Below are positions 25,779-34,688 of a stretch of 64,000 nucleotides of DNA, piece after piece (the stretch's first letter is position 1; every line of letters starts with the position of its first letter). The notes beneath the pieces were generated by a model. It worked only from the letters and a program-made list of their open reading frames with translations, was not told where the DNA came from and did no database searches. The DNA is from Bacillota bacterium (GTDB lineage: Bacteria; Bacillota; Clostridia; Peptostreptococcales; Anaerovoracaceae), in NCBI GenBank assembly GCA_022769485.1, contig JALEJU010000039.1:1-64000 (forward strand), in the 5' to 3' direction. Both the position numbers and the translations under genes were made by a program.

Positions 25779-28700
25779 TTATTTCAAAACTGCCTTGATG
25801 TAATTCACAAGTACAGTAGCGGCCTGTGCCCTTGTAGTATCCGCCTGAGGCGCAATCGTACCGTTAGCATTGCCGTTCAGCAATCCGTACTGGCACACTT
25901 TGTCCACGGAATTTACTGCCCAAGGAGAAATCGCGCTGCTGTCCGTAAAGGTTTTCTTTTCGTTGACAATCTTCAGATTATCCCCGACAGCGGCTACAAA
26001 CCGTTCAATCATAGCTGCCATCTGCTCTCTGGTAATGTAATCATTCCCGCGGAAGGTTCCGTCCGTATAACCGGTTACAATACCTTCGGAGGCAGCCCAG
26101 TTTGCAAACTGCGCATACCAGTCGCCGGTTTTCACATCGGAGAAGCCCATAGGCTTAACCTGGCTGAAATCAACGTCTTCTGCCAATCCCGCCAGCATTT
26201 TCACAAATTCCGCTCTGGTAACTTTGCCGTCCGGATCAAAACGATCTGCGCTCTTTCCGTTGATAACACCTCTGACAGCCAGGAAAGAAACGTTGTCCTT
26301 GCTCCAATGATTTTCTGTATCTGCAAAGACGCGTTCTTTATACTCTACGGAGAGCGTTCCCATAGCCCTTGTTTCAAAAACAACCTTTCCGTCAACGATT
26401 GCGGAGAAGGGGAGTACCTTCTTTGTTCCGTCTTCGCTTACCAGATAAACTACCGCGTTATCCTTTGCCAGACCTGTATCCGCGGCAGAAATTTTAACTG
26501 CATTTTCCACATTTTCCACAGCCTTGTTTCCGCCGGTAAATGCAACATCCAGCGTTCCTTCTCCGGTCTTCTTTACTGTTATCTTCAGATCTCCGAAATC
26601 TTTCAATTCAGCCGCAAGCTCCGAAGTAAGCACAAGATCTGCCAGATCCGTCTTTACAGCCAAATCTGTATTTTCAGCTGCCGCTGCGCTTTCCAATCCG
26701 GCTTTCGGTATAGTTACACTCACTTCGTCAACATTCTTATTCCCGGAAACGGCATTAATCTCTACAACCGCCTCTTTTCCTTCGCCGGTCTGTTTTTCCG
26801 CTGCAGAAACAGCTTCCTGCAATTCTTTTGCATTTACGGAAGATACCGCCGCAGTGCCGATTACTACTGTTTTAGCATCCAGAGTTTCCGTTACTACCTC
26901 GGTAACCGGAGGATTATCCTTGCCCGGCTGCCAGGTATCGGCGCTTCCGCTTCCGGATGCCTGCGCCTTTGCAACTACGGAAATGCTGTCAACATCAGAT
27001 ACCCAGTTGGGTTTATTAATGTGCGTAGCGTCTTTCTGTCCGAAAACCAGCTTCAGGTTGCATTTTTCACCATCCATCTTCCAGGCAAGCATCATCTTGT
27101 TTCCGTCGCTGTCTTTCCAATTTACGCCCATCTCTTTATCGTCGAGCATGAAATTTCTGTGATAGCCGTCTTCGGAAGATGAAATCGTAATGCTCTTTGC
27201 ATCGGCCTCCAGACCGCAGTATGCCAGCAAGTCAGAAACGAGAATCCCTTCTGCCTCCGTTACGCCTGTCGTTCCGGCATTGTTAAGCCACTTGTACGAA
27301 ATCGTCTTGGGGGTAAGTCCCGGCGTGTTTTTGAGACCCTTGATTGTAAAGTATCCGTCCTTCTTTACAGCGCCTGTAATCGCAAGTTCTGCAGTGTTCT
27401 TCGTCGCATCGCCGACGGTTTCCTTGCCGCCGACCTCGCCGCCCGGCTGATCTTCTGCGTAAATCCCAAGGTCACTGCATACTACACTTTTTACTCCGTT
27501 TGCACTTCCCACATAGAGCACGCCATTGAAGAGGCTAAGTGCGTAAATGTTATCCAGTGCGGAATTGTTTTCCCATGCATGGGTCTTGCTGTTAAATACC
27601 TTTTCAACCTTCGTGGATGCTCCCAAGGATGAGCAGTAAATCACTCCTCCTGCAGATGTGCCGAGCCATACTCCGCCCTTTGCATCCGCAAGAACAACTC
27701 GTACCTCACCCGCAAGATTTTCCCCTAACAGATCATTTCCGGTATAAGAGGTAACCTTATAATTTGCACCTGATTTTACTACATAATCAAGTCTTCCGCC
27801 TACGCTGGTGGGCATTCCGGGATAGGAGCCGGAGCGCACGATCCAGGCGCCGCCATTCTTGTCAACAGTAATGCCTCTTACCCATGCATCTGCGAGAAGT
27901 GAACTGCCCACCGCATCATTGAATTCGCCTGTATATGATTTTGCAAAGTCAACAACACCATTCGTTGTAATATGGGCGTATCCGCCCTTAAACGGGTCAG
28001 CCTCAGTGCCTGCGCCATCAGGATAACATCCGATCCATACGCCGGTCTTGTCTGTGGTTATGGTATTTACCGAATTTGCCGGCAGGCCGGAATCTTTGTT
28101 ATATGTTGTCCAGTTTGTTCCGTCAAATTTCGTAACCCCACCGAAAGAACCGAACCAGACATTACCGGCAGCATCCAATGTAATTGCCTGAACGTAATTG
28201 CTGGGAATGGTCCCCGGGTTTTTCTCTGAATCATACCAGGTGATCTCACCATTCTTCAGATATCCCACTCCGTGGTTGTTGGTTGCCTCTGTATAGCTTG
28301 TGTTTTGGCTGAACCAGATCCCTCCGTCTGCATCCGCAGCAACTGCAGATACTGCGTTTGTTTTCAGCGCCGGAGTGGATGTTGTTGAATATACGGTAAA
28401 TGCAGATGCTCCTGCCGGCTTATAAGCCAGGCCTGCACCAGTTGTACCGATCCAGATACCGCCGTTCTTATCCTTTGCGATGGAACGAACGCTTGCCTTC
28501 GGAAGATCGGTTTGGGTTAAACAGTCCTCGAAAGTGACTGTTGAAAGTGTAATCCCGCTAACACCTGTAATACAGTTCTGCCATGTGGTCGTATCGCCGG
28601 TGTTTCTGTAGATTCTCACCTGAGCGGTTTTCCCGTTCTCATCTACATCTGCAACACCGCTGGATTTATCGGATACCGTTTCTTCACTATCGCTTACATT

Positions 28701-31700
28701 GTAAGCCACAAAGTAGTTCTTATTGATCACATCCGAAACAGGGATATCAACGTAGGAAGGATGTGAGTACCCGTCCGTTGTCTCGATGGTAAGCCACCAC
28801 TTATCCTTATCCGCAAGATTAAATCCGGCCACTTCCAGAAGATCCTCAAGATAAGCGCCCTTAACGTAATCTGTGTATGCCTTGCCTTTCTTTGTATAGG
28901 AATAACTGGCTACCTGCTGTCCGTCGCGTCCGCTTGTGGTCAGCGCTTTATCATACTTCTTGATCAGAATATCTCCCGTTCCGCCAACGTTACAGTTGAT
29001 GACAGAATCCTTCAATCCTTTGATTGTTAATGCATAACCTTCAACCGGCTGGGGTGCAACACCTGCATCGCCCACAACGATCTTCGTCACATATTTGTTA
29101 CACCATCCGGTGTTATCATTTACGATAAGTCTCAAAGGACCATACTGGTTATCCACATTCATGTCATAACCAGGGTCCGTATCCTTGACTACCAAGGGAA
29201 GTCCATTGGTTGATGTAGTACCCTGACCGTAGCCGATGAGCAACGGTTTCCCGTTAATGCCGTTCTTCAACTGATCCCCTGTAAAGGAAACCGAATAAGC
29301 GTCAGCGGCATATACGGTAATATCCGATGTTTCCAGATTCCCTGTAAATCCCGTTGTCTTCAAGAGCTTATACAGATCAATGCCTTCAATATAATAGTCA
29401 TTGCCCATTCTATAGCTGTCCCGAACTACAAGGTTTTCCATTGCTTCAAGTTCGCTTACTGTATAAGTTTTTGCTTTGCTGATGTTTTTCCCGCTTATCT
29501 CCAGCGTATTTGTTCCGTAGATAGAATAATTACCGAAGCTGTGGGTCCAGCCTGTTACGGATGCCTTTGTCACAACGATTTCGGAAACATTCTCGATACA
29601 ATCCGCTTCCGATCCACCGTTTACGAGAAGCCTCATATAACCACCGTTCTCAACAGTTAATGGGGTCCCTTCTCCGTTTACTTCTTTTCCGTAAGCAAGA
29701 ATGATCTTTTTATCCTTATCCTGAAGATCCTGTACGGTTAATACCTTTTCGTCTCCCTTTGCATTCTTTACGGTAATGGATTCCAGAAGAGCGCTTGCGC
29801 CGATCATAGGATCATTCAGCAGTCTATACAAATCAAGTCCTCTGTAGGTTGCTGCATTCCCGCCTACAGTATAACTTCCTGTCGTCATATACTTCTGCTT
29901 AGTCTCTAATGTGCTGATGGAAATTTCCGTGGGATCTGTAGTTACAGCGCCGGTAAACTTCACCTTGTTTGCCCCGTCTGTTGTATTATGAGCATATTTA
30001 TCAGGTTCAAGGTTTACAACAATCTTTGAAAGATTCTTTACGCAAGTAACTTTATCGCCTTCAGATGTTATGGTATTTGAAGTTGCTTCCTCCTCTGTCT
30101 GCCCTCTCAGGAACATCAGGGGGCCGTCGCTGTTCTTGATTGTTTTTCCTGTAACGGCATCAGTTTTCACATACCCTTCCTCTGCCTGGCTTGCCACCAA
30201 AGGATATCCGTTCTTTGCAAAGGCTACCATCATTCCCAAAGAGTCGGTACCGTTTGCAGCGTTGGCTCCCGTTGTCTGGATCTCATCGATGGAGTAGGAA
30301 GCAGTATATGAGGTGTCGTTTCCGGAATAAAGATCGACGGTGCCGATGAGTCCGGAAAGTCCGATTTCTTCCGAAAGCAAGTACCAGAGATTGACTCCTT
30401 CGAACAGATCCTGAATCAGTTCTCCGCTCGAGCTCTTCTTATAAGTATAATAAGCCTTTTCTCTGCGTCCCTGATTGTCAATTGTGGACTTTTCGATTCC
30501 CTCTCCGTAAAGGATCCTCTCCAACTCCGCAAGGGTATATGTGGTTGTATGTTTGCTTCCGTCAGGATCATCCGCTGTTTTGATTACAACGGTCAGCCCG
30601 TTTTCTGCGGAATCCTTCATGCTGGCATAAGCCGGATTTTCCAAATGGGTAGAGTATCTTATGTCATCACCCACATAGATTTCCTGCACACGCTGCAACT
30701 GATTGGAACCGTTGTTATAGAAATATGCATAATTATCAACAGCATCTGCGTTGCCTCTGTTCATGCCATCGGTCTTGCCGAAGATAACCTTCATGGGACC
30801 ACCGTCATTGGAAAGTCCTCCGGAATAACCTGCCGTCTTGCTGTTCAGCACATATGGATAGCCGTTGACGCCATAGGCAAGCATTACGGGATATCCCTTT
30901 TTAACGGGATAACCATTTGCGTCCTCCGTCATTCCCGCACGCTGCTCAGCTGTATAAGTCGGCTGATATTCGGCTGTTGCCAGCTGCTCCTTTGTAGGAC
31001 GGTTAGTCCCGATATCAAGGGGCGATTTCTCATAGAAATAGAATTTGTCGGGGTCTGCAAGCTGAGCCATTGAAAACTTGGCTGAGGTCTTGTAGTTATC
31101 CCAGGAAGCCAGAGAAAGAAGTGTCGTGTTGTCATCTTTATACTTGTCGGCATCCACCCCCATCTTCTGTGTAAGCAGTTTCCAGAGATCGATCCCTTCG
31201 TATTCGTTTACATACCAGTATGTGGTATTGGAAAGGCCATAAGAAGCCCGGTTGCCGATGCCTGCAGGATCCGGTTTCCCGTCTTTATATGTTACCATAT
31301 CCTCAAGTTCTTCCACCGTGTAATTTACTTCCCGTCCAAGCACACTGCCCATAAAGGAAATGAGGAACTGCGTATTTGCCGGGTTATCAAAAGCAGGGTC
31401 GGTGGCTTCCGAATGTTTAAATCCCGGCTGGCCGGTCCCCTGTTCAACATACATATATGCCACGCTACTGAATGCCGATGTTCCGAGATCAGCACTCGTC
31501 GCTGTGCTGCTGAATTCTGTATTATCATATACAAGCCTTACGGGGCCGTCGTCATTATCAAGACCTGTAAGGATTCCGTTAGCACCATCAAACACAAAAG
31601 GCGCTGTATTTGTACCGTTGCTGACGCCATATGCGATCAGCACAGGGTTTTTCGCTTCCGATGCCGCTTTCAGATCACTGTACGCAATCGTTGCAATGTT

Positions 31701-33083
31701 CTGTCTCCAGCGGTTCTTGAAAACAATATAGACGTTTTCGTCTACCTTTTCAATCGTATTATTAATTGCTCCGTCAATGATTTTCAGAGCGTCCACACCT
31801 TCAAAGGTGTAGGTGGCGCCTGTTCCGTCTGTATAGTCGCCGGAAGCAATATTTGCGTTATTGGTCGCTTCAAGGTCACTGATTCTGATCGGCGTGGTCG
31901 CCGTTACGCCGGGGCCTTCCACCGTTAATGTCGCTCCGGTAATGGAATCGATATTGTACGGTACGCCATCATAATCAATATGTCTGTAATCACTCGTCAC
32001 CTTCGACGCTGTAATGCTGTCGATCATCGCACTGGGCTTGATTCCGTCGCCATACAGCACAAGGGTTCCGTTTTTTGTCTCATCATTCTTTGCTGTTTTA
32101 TAGATGCCTTTCCAGCTGCTGCTGTCTGAATCATATAACTCATAGCCCAGCATATAATTATTATCGATTGCATGCTGAAGTGTCACAGCATAGGAAGACA
32201 TATCGTACCCATCAGTCGTAGTAAACGCTAATTTAAACGATTTGTCTACATCCGACAGCAAAACAGAAAGAGGAACACCTCTCACCTTGTCCGTTACTTC
32301 TCCGCTCTTTGTCTGATATTTATATTCCCGTGTAGCACGCTCAAGCATGAGAAGATCGGCTCTGGTGTAAGTCTTGTCTCCTACCGTAAGCACCGCCGTC
32401 AGGGCGTCTCCTGCCTGGATTTTTGCAACACCGCTGTTATACAAAGGATTATTCTGATCAGTTGCATTAAGCTGCCCCACAACGGCTGTAAGTTTTGGTT
32501 GATCCTCTCCGGCATTCTCCGGCAAAGAAGAAGGATCGAACTGAGATGCCCAGGCAAGCATCGCCTTTACAGGAACTCCGGGTTCTGTAGAACCATCGAA
32601 AAAGTATCTTTTCTCCTCGAAGCCTGTGGTATTGGGTTTTCCGTTCTCATATTCAGCATTCGGATCGAAGGAAACCACGTTATCACTTGCGATAAGCTTT
32701 AATACATTGTTTTTTGCATTAAAGGCGGTTCCTTGCAACAAAGAATCGATATAAACGCCGGTGGCTTTATAATACTTCTTGTTTCCACGGGTATTAATCG
32801 CCGTGTAGGAAACATCGGTTCCCACCGCATCGGCACCCATTGCCTTCAATTCTTCCAACGTATACGCTTTTTCATAGCCCACGTTACCCAGCGAGTATTT
32901 AGTACCGCCCAATACATCGGTACCGGTAACAACCACGATAGGCTGTTCGGTCGTAAAGTCGCCATTGGTTCCTGCACTTGCCTGAATGCCCAGTCCCGGC
33001 GTCGCCGGCGCCATGGTCACAATCAGCGCAAGCGTAAGCAAGGCGGCTAAGATCCGCCGCACAGGCTTTCTCGCTTTTTTCAT
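25779..33083 (-). CDS. Giant SLH-anchored surface protein with about nine SUOX-like repeats and a beta-propeller
   Basis: A 2434-residue exported protein. Order: signal peptide 1-36; repeats resembling the sulfite-oxidase molybdopterin-binding fold at about 45-225, 228-365, 395-550, 570-805, 828-1025, 1040-1172, 1180-1340 and 1350-1515; a Reg_prop-type beta-propeller at about 1520-1870 with blades such as SIAKDKNGGIWIGTTGAGL; a ninth repeat at about 1900-2040; an Ala/Val-rich domain to 2250; and three SLH repeats at 2253-2420. Residues 379-385 read DSITGAT, a full match to the ApbE acceptor pattern Dxx(S/T)GA(T/S). The repeats lack an obvious metal-ligating Cys. The gene follows a Moco-like riboswitch. 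Function unknown. Confidence 0.85.
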   Translation of the reverse strand: MKKARKPVRRILAALLTLALIVTMAPATPGLGIQASAGTNGDFTTEQPIVVVTGTDVLGGTKYSLGNVGYEKAYTLEELKAMGADAVGTDVSYTAINTRGNKKYYKATGVYIDSLLQGTAFNAKNNVLKLIASDNVVSFDPNAEYENGKPNTTGFEEKRYFFDGSTEPGVPVKAMLAWASQFDPSSLPENAGEDQPKLTAVVGQLNATDQNNPLYNSGVAKIQAGDALTAVLTVGDKTYTRADLLMLERATREYKYQTKSGEVTDKVRGVPLSVLLSDVDKSFKLAFTTTDGYDMSSYAVTLQHAIDNNYMLGYELYDSDSSSWKGIYKTAKNDETKNGTLVLYGDGIKPSAMIDSITASKVTSDYRHIDYDGVPYNIDSITGATLTVEGPGVTATTPIRISDLEATNNANIASGDYTDGTGATYTFEGVDALKIIDGAINNTIEKVDENVYIVFKNRWRQNIATIAYSDLKAASEAKNPVLIAYGVSNGTNTAPFVFDGANGILTGLDNDDGPVRLVYDNTEFSSTATSADLGTSAFSSVAYMYVEQGTGQPGFKHSEATDPAFDNPANTQFLISFMGSVLGREVNYTVEELEDMVTYKDGKPDPAGIGNRASYGLSNTTYWYVNEYEGIDLWKLLTQKMGVDADKYKDDNTTLLSLASWDNYKTSAKFSMAQLADPDKFYFYEKSPLDIGTNRPTKEQLATAEYQPTYTAEQRAGMTEDANGYPVKKGYPVMLAYGVNGYPYVLNSKTAGYSGGLSNDGGPMKVIFGKTDGMNRGNADAVDNYAYFYNNGSNQLQRVQEIYVGDDIRYSTHLENPAYASMKDSAENGLTVVIKTADDPDGSKHTTTYTLAELERILYGEGIEKSTIDNQGRREKAYYTYKKSSSGELIQDLFEGVNLWYLLSEEIGLSGLIGTVDLYSGNDTSYTASYSIDEIQTTGANAANGTDSLGMMVAFAKNGYPLVASQAEEGYVKTDAVTGKTIKNSDGPLMFLRGQTEEEATSNTITSEGDKVTCVKNLSKIVVNLEPDKYAHNTTDGANKVKFTGAVTTDPTEISISTLETKQKYMTTGSYTVGGNAATYRGLDLYRLLNDPMIGASALLESITVKNAKGDEKVLTVQDLQDKDKKIILAYGKEVNGEGTPLTVENGGYMRLLVNGGSEADCIENVSEIVVTKASVTGWTHSFGNYSIYGTNTLEISGKNISKAKTYTVSELEAMENLVVRDSYRMGNDYYIEGIDLYKLLKTTGFTGNLETSDITVYAADAYSVSFTGDQLKNGINGKPLLIGYGQGTTSTNGLPLVVKDTDPGYDMNVDNQYGPLRLIVNDNTGWCNKYVTKIVVGDAGVAPQPVEGYALTIKGLKDSVINCNVGGTGDILIKKYDKALTTSGRDGQQVASYSYTKKGKAYTDYVKGAYLEDLLEVAGFNLADKDKWWLTIETTDGYSHPSYVDIPVSDVINKNYFVAYNVSDSEETVSDKSSGVADVDENGKTAQVRIYRNTGDTTTWQNCITGVSGITLSTVTFEDCLTQTDLPKASVRSIAKDKNGGIWIGTTGAGLAYKPAGASAFTVYSTTSTPALKTNAVSAVAADADGGIWFSQNTSYTEATNNHGVGYLKNGEITWYDSEKNPGTIPSNYVQAITLDAAGNVWFGSFGGVTKFDGTNWTTYNKDSGLPANSVNTITTDKTGVWIGCYPDGAGTEADPFKGGYAHITTNGVVDFAKSYTGEFNDAVGSSLLADAWVRGITVDKNGGAWIVRSGSYPGMPTSVGGRLDYVVKSGANYKVTSYTGNDLLGENLAGEVRVVLADAKGGVWLGTSAGGVIYCSSLGASTKVEKVFNSKTHAWENNSALDNIYALSLFNGVLYVGSANGVKSVVCSDLGIYAEDQPGGEVGGKETVGDATKNTAELAITGAVKKDGYFTIKGLKNTPGLTPKTISYKWLNNAGTTGVTEAEGILVSDLLAYCGLEADAKSITISSSEDGYHRNFMLDDKEMGVNWKDSDGNKMMLAWKMDGEKCNLKLVFGQKDATHINKPNWVSDVDSISVVAKAQASGSGSADTWQPGKDNPPVTEVVTETLDAKTVVIGTAAVSSVNAKELQEAVSAAEKQTGEGKEAVVEINAVSGNKNVDEVSVTIPKAGLESAAAAENTDLAVKTDLADLVLTSELAAELKDFGDLKITVKKTGEGTLDVAFTGGNKAVENVENAVKISAADTGLAKDNAVVYLVSEDGTKKVLPFSAIVDGKVVFETRAMGTLSVEYKERVFADTENHWSKDNVSFLAVRGVINGKSADRFDPDGKVTRAEFVKMLAGLAEDVDFSQVKPMGFSDVKTGDWYAQFANWAASEGIVTGYTDGTFRGNDYITREQMAAMIERFVAAVGDNLKIVNEKKTFTDSSAISPWAVNSVDKVCQYGLLNGNANGTIAPQADTTRAQAATVLVNYIKAVLK

Positions 33084-33135
33084 TCTTTTGCTCCTTTCTT
33101 TTTACAATAAAAAAGATAACAAAAGTGCCGCGTTA

Positions 33136-33284
33136 TAAAAAACCTTCCTCGTATCATTCAACACAAGAAAGGTTTCGGGCAGCGATTCTGTCATCCTTTC
33201 CAAACGGGAGGTGCCTTCGTTTCCAAATGCACCCATTGGTCGAGTTTCATAGCAAACGCCTTAGAATCCACGACTCGGATTATG
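33136..33284 (-). ncRNA. Moco-riboswitch-like leader with terminator, upstream of the giant surface protein gene
   Basis: Homologous block by block to the leader before moaC: TAATCCGAG, CTATGAAACTCG, ATGGGTGC, GGAAACG, GGCACCTCCCG, TTTGGAAAGGATG, then a terminator (AACCTTTCTTG to GAGGAAGGTT at 33174-33141, followed by six T). Differences lie largely in paired arms, for example CGCGGCC versus CTCGACC. It ends about 50 bases before the giant gene's start. This places a surface protein under what looks like cofactor-responsive control. Confidence 0.75.
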
Positions 33285-33380
33285 TAATTATCATTATGTT
33301 ACCATACATTTTTTAAAAATCAACTGTTATTTCACAAAATGAACAATGTTTCGCCATAATCCTCCGTGTTTCGTCATCCC

Positions 33381-33638
33381 TTAGAGACGCATCTTTTTCT
33401 TTCCCTTCAGCGCCCTCCATTCCTCCCGGAACAAACGCAGATTCAAAGGAAAATGCAGTAGTAACGCCCCGAACATAATAAAGCTGGAAACCCCATGGAT
33501 GTCCGTCACATATTTCCGGGGAATCCAACCGATCAACCCGCCTTTTATAAAAAACAGCAAGGTTCCGGTTAGCATGGAAATAATTACACAAATCAGAAGG
33601 ATTGTCGATACCGCCGCTTTTATTTTGCTTTGCCTCAT
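33381..33638 (-). CDS. Small DUF4405-like membrane protein, possible cytochrome b-type
   Basis: An 85-residue protein with two hydrophobic segments (residues about 9-32 and 48-66) and histidines at the start and within the second (VTDIHGVSSFIMFGALLLHF). This resembles DUF4405-type proteins, which can hold haem b between helices. Position between the FMN-binding lipoprotein and the riboswitch-giant gene suggests a membrane electron carrier feeding outside proteins; that is inference. Confidence 0.55.
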   Translation of the reverse strand: MRQSKIKAAVSTILLICVIISMLTGTLLFFIKGGLIGWIPRKYVTDIHGVSSFIMFGALLLHFPLNLRLFREEWRALKGKKKMRL

Positions 33639-33657
33639 GCCTTATTTTCTCCTCATC

Positions 33658-34629
33658 CTATTGGAAGCGCAGTTCCAGCACATCGTCGGTAAAACGCTGT
33701 CCGTAATCGTCTTTTAGAATTACAAGCCGCAGACCGCCATCCTGCCCCGCTATCGTCTGGATAGGCTCCCCGTGATCTTCGTACATAAGATATACATTGT
33801 TTTCCAGCAGAATCTCATCCATTTCCAGCTCCGCAGCATACGCATCTGTTCCGATAACGGAGACTTTCTCATACGAAGAAAGCAGCGAAGCGTCTGCAAG
33901 CGAAATAGCCTCCGACAGTCTTACGCCCCGGTAGTCGTGATCCTCATCCCCTGTGCTGGTATGTACCACTAATTTACGCCGGTAAGACTCCAGCCCTTTC
34001 AAATCATCTGCGCACAATGTCCCGATTTGGGTTCCGTCGCTTTTCGTAAGGAAAATTTCCCCGGGCGTCCCTTTAAAATAGGGATTATCTATGGTGCGGT
34101 ATACACCGAACGCATCGTTCACGCCTTTAATAATTGCGTCCGTGGTAACCGTGGAACCGGTAATCGCAACAATCTGGTTATCTTCTTTCGCCTCCAGCTT
34201 AACCCGTTCTAAATACACAAAGGCGTTTTTATCCGCAAACCTGTCGGTAAACCAGGGGGATTCCATGTCGCGGACATAATGTTCCGTTTCCATATGGTCG
34301 ATGATGCGAAGTCCCAGGGTGCAGTTTGTTGCGCCGTCTATAGCCACCATAATATGAATAGGGCCGTTGTAGCCTACAGGGCTGCAAAAGAAAACATAAT
34401 CCCCTTCCGAAGTTTCGTACACTTTTGTTACCGAGTCGTTTTCCGCCGCAATCTCTTCCGTTAATACGGTTTCGGCTACTGATGTAAATTCTGCGTTCCC
34501 CAGCAGTTTCTCCGCCGCCGTTTTTTCAGCTTCCGTCATTTCCGCCGAATCTTCTCCGCATCCGCAGACGGAAAAAAGCAGGCACAGTAAAAAAATGACA
34601 CCGATAATTTGTTTCCCTTTTCTTTTCAT
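33658..34629 (-). CDS. FMN-binding lipoprotein with a C-terminal SUOX-like domain
   Basis: A 323-residue lipoprotein (lipobox near Cys24) with an FMN-bind domain at about residues 65-178 and a SUOX-like repeat at about 200-323 (LCADDLKGLESYRRKLVVHT, YRGVRLSEAISLA, VIGTDAYAAELEMDEI, LRLVILKDDYG). The FMN attachment segment reads AITGSTVTT; T160 would carry FMN if ApbE accepts it, although the Asp three residues before the TGST is replaced by Val154. Start is taken at 34629, ten bases behind GGGAG; nearer upstream ATGs lack spacing. This fusion ties flavin and SUOX-like modules in one chain. Confidence 0.82.
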   Translation of the reverse strand: MKRKGKQIIGVIFLLCLLFSVCGCGEDSAEMTEAEKTAAEKLLGNAEFTSVAETVLTEEIAAENDSVTKVYETSEGDYVFFCSPVGYNGPIHIMVAIDGATNCTLGLRIIDHMETEHYVRDMESPWFTDRFADKNAFVYLERVKLEAKEDNQIVAITGSTVTTDAIIKGVNDAFGVYRTIDNPYFKGTPGEIFLTKSDGTQIGTLCADDLKGLESYRRKLVVHTSTGDEDHDYRGVRLSEAISLADASLLSSYEKVSVIGTDAYAAELEMDEILLENNVYLMYEDHGEPIQTIAGQDGGLRLVILKDDYGQRFTDDVLELRFQ

Positions 34630-34688
34630 CTTTTTCATACTCCGGGAGCGCATCTAAAAAGACCCGCTCCTCTTTCCGCATTGCGCTT

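Noticed and set aside
25731..27182. A long plus-strand open frame (483 codons) antisense to the giant gene
   Set aside because: It lies wholly opposite the SLH end of the giant protein, has no recognisable domain or ribosome site, and is a by-product of codon use in the real gene.
25779..33083. CRISPR-like or tandem DNA repeats in the giant gene
   Set aside because: Repetition is at the protein-domain level with strongly diverged DNA; no regular spacer-repeat pattern.
33313..33591. Overlapping minus-strand frame beside the small membrane protein
   Set aside because: The 33381-33638 frame has membrane helices, a better start and family resemblance; the other frame does not.
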